64,000 nt of DNA from Variovorax sp. OV329 (GTDB lineage: Bacteria; Pseudomonadota; Gammaproteobacteria; Burkholderiales; Burkholderiaceae_C). A program made the translations under genes and the position numbers. The notes beneath the pieces are model-generated. The model was not told the origin of the DNA, did no database searches, and was given only the letters and a program-made list of their open reading frames with translations. The stretch spans positions 62,001 to 126,000 of the forward strand of contig NZ_FOUG01000002.1 in NCBI RefSeq assembly GCF_900114785.1. The letters run 5' to 3'. Of the stretch, positions 27,863 through 36,258 are shown piece by piece (position 1 is the stretch's first letter; every line of letters starts with the position of its first letter).

Positions 27863-29566
27863 ATGCAAAGCGCCATCGCCGAGTCGCTGCCAGAACTGAA
27901 ACAACAACAGGCAGCGGCACCCCGGGTCCAGCACCTTCGACAGGTGCTGCTGTGGCCGCTGCGCCTGATGCAGGACAAGGACGGGGACGGCCATCGCCGC
28001 CCTGCCCTCGAACTGATGCGCGAGCTGGGCGATAGCTCGCCCTGGCGCGAGGTGGTGGACGAATACACCGGCAGCAGCGAGGCCTTCCACGAGCGTCACT
28101 ACAACGAGTTCGTAAGCTTCCTGCCCTACGTGCAGCAGTTCCTCTACGGCGAAGGCCGCGCGCGCCGCACCGATGGCGCGAAGGCGGAGGAAGACCCGGT
28201 CGTCGGCTCGCCCATGCGCATCTTCCGCCGCCACGACATCGCCGCGCTGCGCGTGGTGCCCCGACCCGGCGACGCACCGATCACGCTGGAGGTGGTGCAC
28301 ATCGACCTGTACTTCTTCTTCGACGTGGACGTGGTGATCCTCAACGTCGAGGTGGGCGCCAACGACCTGGGCCTGGGGCAGGCGCACGAGATGCTCTACC
28401 GCTTCGGCCGCGCCTACCCCGCCGGCTGGGACGCGCACGGCGCCGCGCTGCACTGCATGAGCAGCGTCGAGTGGCTGGACAAGGGCGGCACGGTGCTGGC
28501 CCGCTCCGATGCGCAGCAGCGCGACGCCTTCCTCTCCCACGTGGCCGCGCACCGTGCGCCGCGCACCGCCGCGCACTGGGCCCACGTGATGAAGCCGCTG
28601 GTGGCCGAGCACTCCGAAGAGCCTGGCCCGCTGCGCTACCGGCAGATCGAGTACTACCGCATGCCCATGATGGCCTACCTGGCCCTGGACGATCCGCGCA
28701 AGCTCACGCGTGAGGACTTCATCCGCCTGGGCCTGGTCACCGGCGCGAGCGACGGGCAGAGCGCCCTGCCCTTCGGCGAGCAGCACCTGGCCGACTTCGA
28801 ATCGCGCTACTGCTACGACCGCTTCTGGGCCGATGCCGGCGCTGCGCCCAACACGCGCTACCTGTGCAACGGCCACGCGCTCATCGTGGTCGGCGACGCG
28901 CGCTCGGAGTTCTACGGCTGCCGCGACCGCGGCGTGCTGGCGCAGTTCAGGCACCAGCACTTCCTGCTTTTTCTCATCGCGCATTTCCAGAAGGCATCGC
29001 TCTTGATGTTCTCCGACCAGCTGGTGGAGGCGCTCAAGCGGCTGGACATCCGCAGCACGCCCAGCGTGAAGCGCTTCAAGCGCAGCATCCGCAGCATCTT
29101 CGAGCGCTTCCTGCGCTTCACCCACCGCTACTGGTTCCACGAGATCTCGCAGCAGGCGCAGGTGAAGGCGCTTTCGCACCTGTGCGCGCGGCACCTCAAC
29201 CTGGACGAGCTCTACGACGAGGTGCGCGTGCGCATCCACGACATGAACACCTACCTGGACGCCGACAGCCTGCGCCGCCAGGCCAACACGGTGGTGCGGC
29301 TCACGGTGGTGACGCTGTTCGGCCTGATCGGCACCATCACCACCGGCTTCCTGGGCATGAACCTGCTGGCCGAGGCGGACGCGCCGCTGGGCCGCAAGCT
29401 CGCTTGGTTCGCCATCGTGGGCGTGTTCACCACCTGGCTCACGGTCTACACCATGATCAAGTCCAAGCGGCTGTCGGACTTCATCGACGCGCTCTCGGAC
29501 GATCGGCAGACGCTGCGCGGCAAGCTCAAGTCCTTCGCCGACGTGTGGCGGCGCGGCGCGGACTGA
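27863..29566 (+). CDS. CorA-like membrane protein with large N-terminal domain
   Basis: The 567-residue protein ends with two transmembrane helices separated by the loop GFLGMNLLAEADAP. This preserves the GMN motif of CorA/Mrs2-type divalent cation channels at the right position. The soluble N-terminal part is about 480 residues, roughly 200 longer than in classical CorA. It contains an aromatic/acidic stretch (IDLYFFFDVDVVILNVEV) and a basic helix just before the membrane. I chose the ATG at 27863 over an upstream TTG. The gene is convergent with the giant patatin, stops 16 bases apart. Mg2+/Co2+ transport is a family-based guess; the extended domain may sense something else. Confidence 0.75.
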   Translation: MQSAIAESLPELKQQQAAAPRVQHLRQVLLWPLRLMQDKDGDGHRRPALELMRELGDSSPWREVVDEYTGSSEAFHERHYNEFVSFLPYVQQFLYGEGRARRTDGAKAEEDPVVGSPMRIFRRHDIAALRVVPRPGDAPITLEVVHIDLYFFFDVDVVILNVEVGANDLGLGQAHEMLYRFGRAYPAGWDAHGAALHCMSSVEWLDKGGTVLARSDAQQRDAFLSHVAAHRAPRTAAHWAHVMKPLVAEHSEEPGPLRYRQIEYYRMPMMAYLALDDPRKLTREDFIRLGLVTGASDGQSALPFGEQHLADFESRYCYDRFWADAGAAPNTRYLCNGHALIVVGDARSEFYGCRDRGVLAQFRHQHFLLFLIAHFQKASLLMFSDQLVEALKRLDIRSTPSVKRFKRSIRSIFERFLRFTHRYWFHEISQQAQVKALSHLCARHLNLDELYDEVRVRIHDMNTYLDADSLRRQANTVVRLTVVTLFGLIGTITTGFLGMNLLAEADAPLGRKLAWFAIVGVFTTWLTVYTMIKSKRLSDFIDALSDDRQTLRGKLKSFADVWRRGAD

Positions 29567-29582
29567 GCGCTCGCGTTTCTCC

Positions 29583-32500
29583 TCAGTAGCCGTCGGCGCT
29601 GCCCGTCGCAGGCGCGGTCTGGCGCAGGGCCACCGCGTTGCTCTGCACGGGCCGCGGCAGCCACACCTCGATGGTGCCCGGCGTTGGGCTCACCGGCGAG
29701 GGCAGCGCCTGCAGCGTCCAGCGTGTCACCGTGGGCGGCAGCACCGTGCGCGACATGGCCTCGGCGCAGGCCAGCTGCGCAGCGTCGTGGTAGAGGATGG
29801 TGGGCCGCCGGTGGCCGGCGGGCGGCGCGCGGCCCGCCGCACGCGAGCTTTCCAGCACGTCCTCGACCGGCGGCACGGATGCGCCCAGCGCACGCCAGGG
29901 CTTGCGGAAGGACCGGGCCTGCTCGCGCGCCTCGGAGCCGTAGACCTGGATGTAGACCAGCGCACCGGCGCACACATTGGGATCGGGCGGTGCCAGGGGT
30001 GGCGCGGGCGCGGCCGGCGCCGACGCTGTCGCTCCGGCCGGCCGGCTGGCCCGGGCCACCACCGCGGGTTCTGCTGGCACAGCGGCTGACGGCGACGGCG
30101 ACGGCGTCTCGGGCGCGGCACCGCCCGATGCGGTGTCGGACGGCGGGGCCGCGCCCGCCGGCGACGGCAAGGCTTCGGGCGGTGCCGCGCCGTCGCCGCC
30201 GCTCGCGACTTCTGCCGGTACCGGCGGCGGCACGGGCATCGGCAGCGGTGGCGGCTGCTGCACTTCCCGGAAGCGGATGGTGAATGGCACGTTGGCCCGC
30301 GCCACCAGCGCCGTGACGAAGGAGGTCGAGGCCGTGCTGAAGCCGCTGCAGTTTTCCTGCGGCGGCGTGCGTCCGGTGTAGTCGCGCGCCCAGTAGCGCG
30401 GCTTGCACGGCGGTGCGCTCACCGGCTGCAGGCAGTCGATGCCGTTGCTGCGGTCCAGCAGGCGCGCGCAAGCCGGCGTGCGCCGCTGCGGCGGATCGTT
30501 GGCGCAGGCGGCCTTGGCGTCGTCGACGATGCGCACGGACAGCCTGAAGTTGGCCATGAAGTTCTCGCGGCCCTCGCGGCACAGCAGGTCGCCGGTGCGC
30601 AGCAGTTCGGCCGCGAGCAGCGAGGTCGCTTCGCTGGGCCCGCCGCCACCGGCGCGCAGGCGCGCCCAGCGCTCGGTCAGGTCCTTGAAGGCGGCGTTTT
30701 CGGCGCGCTGCTTGTTCTCCTCCTCGGTGCGCACGGTGTCGATGCTCTGCCACAGCGCCACCCCGAAGGTGGCCGCCGTGCCGATGCCCAGCGACGCCGT
30801 CACCGCGCCGGCCTTGAGCACCCGTGCCTGCAGCCGCCCCATCGAGGCCACCGCGCCCGAGACCGTGCCGTTGCCGTTCTCCGCCGCCGCGCCGACCGGG
30901 CCGGCCTGGCCGTCGTCCACCGAGAACAGGCCCGGCACGCCCTGGGCCACGCGCTCGAGCATGTCGGCATCGAGCCGCTCGCCGATGGCCGCGCCCAGGC
31001 GGAAGTAGCACTCCCACTGCGCCTCGTCGAAGAACTGGTCGGTGGTGGGCTGCTGCGGAAACAGCGGGTTGGCCGCCTTGAAGTTCACCAGGTCCACCGC
31101 CAGGTCGGAGGACACGTTGGGCTTGACCAGCAGGATGTGACCGCGCTGCCCGCTGGCATAGGTCACGCGTGCCAGCGCCAGGCAGGCCTGGCTGCTGGAC
31201 GAGGCCAGGTCGTTGAGCGAGCCGAACACGCCCAGCTTGCCCCAGCTCGCATTCTTGTTGGGCTTGAGGAAGTCGATGTCGGCGTTGAGGTCGATGCGCG
31301 CGCGGCGGATCAGGTTCTCCAGGTCGTGGAAGCGGTAGTCGGGGTCGGCGCCGCAGTCGGCGATCACGATCAGCTCCGCCTCCTCGCGCAGCAGCGCGTA
31401 GGCCCCGGTGTTCTCGAAGTGGCCGCCGTCGCTGAGGTACCAGAAGGGCGAGCCGCTGCCCGGGAAGGCCGCGAAGCACTCCAGCAGGATGAAGCGCGAC
31501 TTCATCAGGAAGTTGCTCACGCGCCGCGCCGCGCCCTGCTGCTCCAGCCCGGCTTCCTTGCTGTCCCACCAGTAGCCCAGGCGCAGCCCGGCGAACACCG
31601 ACAGCGCCGCGATGCCGCGCTTGGTGAGCCGGCCCAGTCCCGGCGCGAAGGCCGCGCCCGAGATCGCCGCCCAGGCACCCAGCGTCAATGCGCCCTTGGG
31701 CCTGGCCAGCGTCCACGGTGCGCCCGCGGCCTGCATCCAGCCCGTGGGGCCGATGGTGAGCGGCAGGCTCTTGCGGTCGCGGTTGAACAGCTGCTGCTTG
31801 GGGTCGTGGGTCTGGTTGATGCAGACATTGACCAGGTGCACCGGCCCGCCGTGCTCGTGCGGCGCGTACTTCGCGATCGGGATGTCGTCGTCTTCCTCCA
31901 CCTGCCCCACCGGCACGCGGGGCGGCGCCAGGCCCGAGAGTGCATCGGTGGGCTCCGCGCCCAGCCGCTTCCTGTTGGCCGCGCCCAGGTAGCCGCGCAC
32001 GATGCGCGCCTTGTAGAACATGTGCAGCGAAGACGCGTTCAGAAATCCGAAATTGCGCCCGGTGAACAGCGCATACGCGCCGATCACGATGCCGATGGTC
32101 CCCCACCAGATCCAGCCGCGCGAGAAGTCCAGCCCCTGCGGCGTGAACACCGGCAGCAGCACCGCCGCATAGAGCACGCCGATCCACCAGGCCGCCAGGC
32201 AGAAGGCCACCACCAGGCCGAAGACGCTGGCCAGCGCCATCATCAGGCTCTTGGCGATGCCGGGCGTCTCGCGCTTGCCGGCAAAGAGCATGGGCAGCAG
32301 CCCGCGCATTGCGCCGGCCGCGATGAGCAGCACGCCGCCGTAGGAGGCACGCAGCTCCCGCGTGTGCGCCGCCAGCCACCACGCCGCCCGGTCGAGCAGC
32401 CCCAGCAGGCCGATGATGATCATCACGTACAGCACAGTGGCCAGGCCGTCGGTGAGCTCGTTGCGCAGCACGCCGGGCGTCTGGCCGTTCAGGCGCCGCA

Positions 32501-33296
32501 TCAGCACCCACGACAGGGCCACCACCCAGCAGGAGGCGAAGACGATGAAGGCCGGCGCCAGCCAGATAGGCCCGCCGTAGCGCTCTTCCAGCACCGGCCC
32601 CACCCACCACACGCCCGTGCCGAGCGCCGCCCACAGCGCCACCTGCCCGAGCATGCCGGCCGTGGTACTGCGGTCGCGCACCGCCCAGTAGCCGTCGGCC
32701 AGCACGATGGAGATCAGCCAGGGCACCAGCGCCGCCAGCCACAGCGTGGGCAGCTGCGTGGCCCATCGGATGGGTGCGATCACCTGCTGCTCGTTGTCCA
32801 GGTCGATCAGCCCGGCCATGATCTCCCAGGCCCCCAGGTTGATCGCCGCCAGCACCAGCCCCACCAGCGTGGCCGCGATGGCCAGTTCGATGTGCGTGCC
32901 CAGCAGGTTGCGCAGGAACAGCGCCACGGCGAACAGCATGTCGCGCATGCCGCCTGGAATCAGGTAGCGGCCGTTGCCGCGCAGCCACCAGCCGAAGCGC
33001 ACCTTGTCCACTTCGGCGAAGGCGCCCTCCACCGCGCGGATGCCGTCCGCATCCCTGGCCCGCGAGCACAGCCGCCCCAGCGTGGAGCCCACATAGCCGC
33101 CCCCGGACACGGTGGAGACGATGTCGAACCTGAGCAGCTGGCGATGCTGCGCCAGCGCCTTCATCAGACCCAGGCAGAAGGTCGCGCTGCGGATCCCGCC
33201 GCCCGACAGCGCGAGCCCCCAGGCGCGACGACCGTCGTCCTTGCCGAACAGCGCCGTGCGGCGCTTGCCGACCATGTCCGCTATGGCTTTTTCCAT
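29583..33296 (-). CDS. Giant polytopic patatin-like phospholipase
   Basis: The 1237-residue protein carries a patatin catalytic core split by membrane helices. The oxyanion loop SGGGIRSATF is at residues 31-40, the nucleophile Ser64 lies in STVSGGGYVGS (the usual first Gly of GxSxG is Thr), and the Asp of the dyad is in DGGHFENTG at 623-631. Between them are about eight to ten hydrophobic segments (residues about 118-410). After the core come another hydrophobic segment near 855, a Cys-containing region, a Pro/Ala-rich linker (about 1010-1110) and a C-terminal domain with VYIQVYGSEA that may be a SPOR- or LytR-C-like fold. It should be a membrane-anchored lipid hydrolase; substrate unknown. 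Confidence 0.85.
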   Translation of the reverse strand: MEKAIADMVGKRRTALFGKDDGRRAWGLALSGGGIRSATFCLGLMKALAQHRQLLRFDIVSTVSGGGYVGSTLGRLCSRARDADGIRAVEGAFAEVDKVRFGWWLRGNGRYLIPGGMRDMLFAVALFLRNLLGTHIELAIAATLVGLVLAAINLGAWEIMAGLIDLDNEQQVIAPIRWATQLPTLWLAALVPWLISIVLADGYWAVRDRSTTAGMLGQVALWAALGTGVWWVGPVLEERYGGPIWLAPAFIVFASCWVVALSWVLMRRLNGQTPGVLRNELTDGLATVLYVMIIIGLLGLLDRAAWWLAAHTRELRASYGGVLLIAAGAMRGLLPMLFAGKRETPGIAKSLMMALASVFGLVVAFCLAAWWIGVLYAAVLLPVFTPQGLDFSRGWIWWGTIGIVIGAYALFTGRNFGFLNASSLHMFYKARIVRGYLGAANRKRLGAEPTDALSGLAPPRVPVGQVEEDDDIPIAKYAPHEHGGPVHLVNVCINQTHDPKQQLFNRDRKSLPLTIGPTGWMQAAGAPWTLARPKGALTLGAWAAISGAAFAPGLGRLTKRGIAALSVFAGLRLGYWWDSKEAGLEQQGAARRVSNFLMKSRFILLECFAAFPGSGSPFWYLSDGGHFENTGAYALLREEAELIVIADCGADPDYRFHDLENLIRRARIDLNADIDFLKPNKNASWGKLGVFGSLNDLASSSSQACLALARVTYASGQRGHILLVKPNVSSDLAVDLVNFKAANPLFPQQPTTDQFFDEAQWECYFRLGAAIGERLDADMLERVAQGVPGLFSVDDGQAGPVGAAAENGNGTVSGAVASMGRLQARVLKAGAVTASLGIGTAATFGVALWQSIDTVRTEEENKQRAENAAFKDLTERWARLRAGGGGPSEATSLLAAELLRTGDLLCREGRENFMANFRLSVRIVDDAKAACANDPPQRRTPACARLLDRSNGIDCLQPVSAPPCKPRYWARDYTGRTPPQENCSGFSTASTSFVTALVARANVPFTIRFREVQQPPPLPMPVPPPVPAEVASGGDGAAPPEALPSPAGAAPPSDTASGGAAPETPSPSPSAAVPAEPAVVARASRPAGATASAPAAPAPPLAPPDPNVCAGALVYIQVYGSEAREQARSFRKPWRALGASVPPVEDVLESSRAAGRAPPAGHRRPTILYHDAAQLACAEAMSRTVLPPTVTRWTLQALPSPVSPTPGTIEVWLPRPVQSNAVALRQTAPATGSADGY

Positions 33297-33439
33297 CCGG
33301 CCCCTCGGTGCGTGAAGCGCGCACTATTCACCGTGACGGGCTGGCGGGGCAATTTGGCGAATGGTCTATGACCGATGCCGGGCGCCCAAGCGAATGCGCC
33401 GCGGCGCATACTGGCGCGCCCCCCCTCTTGCACGCCGCC

Positions 33440-34237
33440 ATGGAACAGCCGCAGCCCTTCTACCGCGAAGCCGGCAGCGGAGCGGGCGTGCTGTGCCTGC
33501 ACTCCAACGCCAGCAGCTCCAGCCAGTGGCGCACCCTGATGGAGCGGCTGGCGCCCGATTTCCGCGTCATCGCATCGGACGGCTACGGCGCAGGCAAGAG
33601 CCCTCCCTGGCCTGCCGACCGGCGCATCGGCCTGAAGGACGAGGTCGCCCTGTTCGAGCCGCTGATCGCCCAGGCCGGCGAGCCGGTGGCGCTGGTGGGC
33701 CATTCCTATGGCGCCGCCGTTGCGCTGGTGGCCGCCGTGCTGCATCCGCAGCGCATCCGCTCGCTGGTGCTCTACGAGCCCACCCTCTTCGCACTGGTCG
33801 ACGCGCACACGCCGCCACCGAACGCGGCCGACGGCATCCGCGACGCGGTGGCCCGCTCGCAGCGTGCCCTGGACGCGGGCGACGGCGACGGGGCCGCGCG
33901 CTGCTTCATCGACTTCTGGATGGGCGACGGCGCCTGGGCCCGTACGCCGGATGCGCGCAAGGCTCCGATCCGCGAATCGGCGATCAACGTGTCGAACTGG
34001 GGCCGCTCGCTGCTGGACGAGCCCACGCCGCTGCAGGCCTTCGCGCAGTTGCAGATGCCGGTGCTCTACATGACCGGCGCCCGTTCGCCGGCCTCGTCGC
34101 TGGCCGTGGCGCGACTGCTCGTGAAGGCGCTGCCGCATGTGAAGGTGATCGAGTTCGAGCAACTCGGCCACATGGGACCGGTCACGCATCCGGACATCGT
34201 CAACGAGGCGATCGAGCGCTTCCTCGGTCAGCACTGA
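33440..34237 (+). CDS. Alpha/beta hydrolase
   Basis: The 265-residue alpha/beta-hydrolase-fold enzyme has the nucleophile elbow GHSYG at about residue 84 and an HSNASSSSQW oxyanion region near residue 24. The acid residue is probably in the TGARSPAS segment, with the catalytic His in QLGHMGPVTH near the C-terminus. Esterase, lipase and haloalkane dehalogenase-like functions are all possible. The frame stays open upstream to 33308, but the ATG at 33440 fits the fold N-terminus (QPFYREAGSGAGVLCLHSN). It is divergent from the patatin gene. Confidence 0.82.
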   Translation: MEQPQPFYREAGSGAGVLCLHSNASSSSQWRTLMERLAPDFRVIASDGYGAGKSPPWPADRRIGLKDEVALFEPLIAQAGEPVALVGHSYGAAVALVAAVLHPQRIRSLVLYEPTLFALVDAHTPPPNAADGIRDAVARSQRALDAGDGDGAARCFIDFWMGDGAWARTPDARKAPIRESAINVSNWGRSLLDEPTPLQAFAQLQMPVLYMTGARSPASSLAVARLLVKALPHVKVIEFEQLGHMGPVTHPDIVNEAIERFLGQH

Positions 34238-34371
34238 CGCGCGAGGCGGGCAGTCCGCTCGAACTTGCACAGCAAGAGACGGCTACGCACAATGCGCCTG
34301 CTGTCGCCGAGCCGACAGACGTTCTCGCGACAGCCAAGTCCGGCCAACGCGAAACAACCAAGGAGTTGCAA

Positions 34372-34815
34372 ATGGGGATTAGGTTCATTGCCCGCCTGAT
34401 GACGCTTGTGAGCGCTCTCCTGCTCGCTGCATGCGCGGCGCCCGGTCCTTCGCCGGACCAGCTGCAGATCCGACAGGGCGTCATCGAGCAGATCACACCC
34501 ACGCAGATCCAGAGCAACCACCACATGGGTGTGGGCGCCGTGGTCGGCGGCATCGCGGGCCTGGGGCTCGGCAGCCTGATCGGCGGCGGCACCGGTCGCG
34601 ACGTGGCCATGGTGGCCGGCACCATCGGCGGCACCATCGCGGGCGCGGAAGCGCAACGCCGCTTCGATACGCCGGTTTCCGGGCAGCAGATCTTCGTGCG
34701 CACCGACAGCGGCGTGATCGTCGAAGTGACCCAGCCCACGGACCTGAGCATGCGCGTGGGCCAGAAGGTGTTCGTGCAGGGCAACGGCCACAACGCGCGT
34801 GTAATTCCGCGGTAA
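34372..34815 (+). CDS. Glycine-zipper outer-membrane lipoprotein, SlyB/Pcp-like
   Basis: The 147-residue lipoprotein has a lipobox LLAAC (Cys at about residue 21). A glycine-zipper 2TM segment follows (GAVVGGIAGLGLGSLIGGG ... TIGGTIAGAEAQRRF), then a C-terminal beta-rich domain ending QKVFVQGNGHNARVIPR. This is the SlyB/peptidoglycan-associated lipoprotein architecture, linked to outer-membrane integrity and stress. AAGGAG lies seven bases before the ATG. It is probably monocistronic, with about 130 bases upstream and 250 downstream without genes. Confidence 0.88.
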   Translation: MGIRFIARLMTLVSALLLAACAAPGPSPDQLQIRQGVIEQITPTQIQSNHHMGVGAVVGGIAGLGLGSLIGGGTGRDVAMVAGTIGGTIAGAEAQRRFDTPVSGQQIFVRTDSGVIVEVTQPTDLSMRVGQKVFVQGNGHNARVIPR

Positions 34816-35067
34816 GTACTGCTTCCGCTCGCAGGCTGCCGAACGTTCGAAATCACCTGGCACTGAGGTCTTTGGACTTAAGGGTCCGGTGGCCAAGCAT
34901 GTGCTTCGCGAGTGACGCCTCCGGCCCTGCGGTCGATGGCGTGCGAAGCACGGATGTCACATCGAGCGACACATTGCCTTTCACCCGCCCTGGCCTCCCC
35001 TTTCATGGCGTTGACGGCCATGCGAACGTGGACTAACTTGCGCACCCCTCGTATTCAAGGAGCGTTC

Positions 35068-35388
35068 ATGAGGTCCCTTGCTTACATCACATCGGTCGCC
35101 TTGATCGCCGCAAGCGCGGCACTCGCGGGCATGCCGCAAGCACAGGCCCAGACAGCCAGCCAGCGCGAGGCCGCTGCCGCCACACAGGCCAAGAGCCAGG
35201 GCCAGCTCAACACCAAGGGCCAGGATCAGTACCAGCAGAACGCCTTGCGGCGTTGCGAGCGCCAGCCCGCCGGTGCGGCCAGGGAGTCGTGCCAGCAGCG
35301 CGTGATGGGCCAGGGCAACACCACGACCACAGGCAGCGTGCAAAGCGGAGGCATCCTGAGCACGAACGAACTGCCGGCCAAGAACTGA
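35068..35388 (+). CDS. Small secreted hypothetical protein
   Basis: The 106-residue protein has a clear signal peptide (TSVALIAASAALAGM, cleavage near AQAQT). The mature part is Gln/Ala/Thr-rich with low complexity and two Cys (LRRCERQ and ESCQQR) that could form a disulfide. I do not recognise the family, but small periplasmic proteins like this are common in Burkholderiales. AAGGAG stands seven bases before the ATG. The 252 bases upstream hold no other gene. Confidence 0.72.
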   Translation: MRSLAYITSVALIAASAALAGMPQAQAQTASQREAAAATQAKSQGQLNTKGQDQYQQNALRRCERQPAGAARESCQQRVMGQGNTTTTGSVQSGGILSTNELPAKN

Positions 35389-35475
35389 GCTCGATCGCAC
35401 TGGCACGCCGCCGCCGGATGGCCGTCAGCGGCAGGGGGCATCTTCCCCTGCGAAACCTGGAGGAGGAGACCCCGA

Positions 35476-36228
35476 ATGCCCATGCTGGCCGCCGTCGTCG
35501 GGCTGTTCGCCCTTGGCTCCCTGCTGGAATGGCTGCACCCGCTCGGGCAGGCGGGCGCCTACCATGAGTTCGCCAATGCCCGCGCCTGGCTCGGCATTCC
35601 CAATGCCGCCGACGTGCTGTCCAACGTGCCGATCTTCCTGGCGGGCGTGGCCATCATCGCGAAGATCCGCGTGGCCCGCGAGCCGGTCGCAGGCCGCAGT
35701 TCCGGCCTGCTGGTGGCGGGCATCGGGCTGATGCTCACCGGCATCGGATCGGGCTACTACCACTACGCGCCCAACGACGCGACCCTGATCTGGGACCGGC
35801 TGCCGCTGGCGGTGGTGTTCGCCGGGGTCCTGCTGACCGCGTGGGCCTGTGCCGACGTAGCACCGCCTTCCAACACGGATACGGTGCTCTTCGTGCTCGC
35901 ATCGCTGGGCAGCGTGGCCTTCTGGGTCTACCTTGGAAGCCTGTGGCCCTACGCGATCCTGCAGTTCGGCGGCCTGGCTGCGCTCCTGTGGCTGGCGGCA
36001 ACCAACCGCCTGGCCGGCGCCAGGGCGTGGTGGCTGCTGATCCTTCTCTACGGACTGGCGAAGGTGTTCGAACTGCTGGACCACCAGGTCTGGACGCTCA
36101 CGCACCAATTCGTTTCGGGGCACACGATCAAGCACCTGATGAGCGCCGGCGCAGGCTTCTGCCTCCTGTGGGTCGCTGTGCACCGGCCCGCGACCCTGCG
36201 GGCGGTGCCCAGCCCTTCGCGGGCTTGA
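35476..36228 (+). CDS. Ceramidase/CREST-family membrane protein
   Basis: The 250-residue polytopic protein has about seven helices. Family-defining polar residues are placed as in alkaline ceramidase/CREST hydrolases: Ser/Tyr/His in GSGYYHYAPND at about residue 91, Asp in LIWDRLPL, and a C-terminal His pair in GHTIKHLMS. These are the zinc and catalytic residues of intramembrane ceramidases. Bacterial members are usually annotated as alkaline phytoceramidase, but their true amide or lipid substrate is unproven. AGGAGGA lies just upstream. It is convergent with the phospholipase D gene. Confidence 0.82.
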   Translation: MPMLAAVVGLFALGSLLEWLHPLGQAGAYHEFANARAWLGIPNAADVLSNVPIFLAGVAIIAKIRVAREPVAGRSSGLLVAGIGLMLTGIGSGYYHYAPNDATLIWDRLPLAVVFAGVLLTAWACADVAPPSNTDTVLFVLASLGSVAFWVYLGSLWPYAILQFGGLAALLWLAATNRLAGARAWWLLILLYGLAKVFELLDHQVWTLTHQFVSGHTIKHLMSAGAGFCLLWVAVHRPATLRAVPSPSRA

Positions 36229-36258
36229 AGGAAGTACGAGTCGCGGCCAGCGCAAGTC

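Noticed and set aside
31137..33371. Very long open frame on the plus strand opposite the patatin gene
   Set aside because: It has no family features, is rich in Arg/His/Gln repeats typical of antisense GC-rich DNA, and lies fully over a well-supported gene.
33308..33439. Upstream extension of the alpha/beta hydrolase
   Set aside because: The extra codons do not look like the fold or a signal peptide; the ATG at 33440 fits the family start better.
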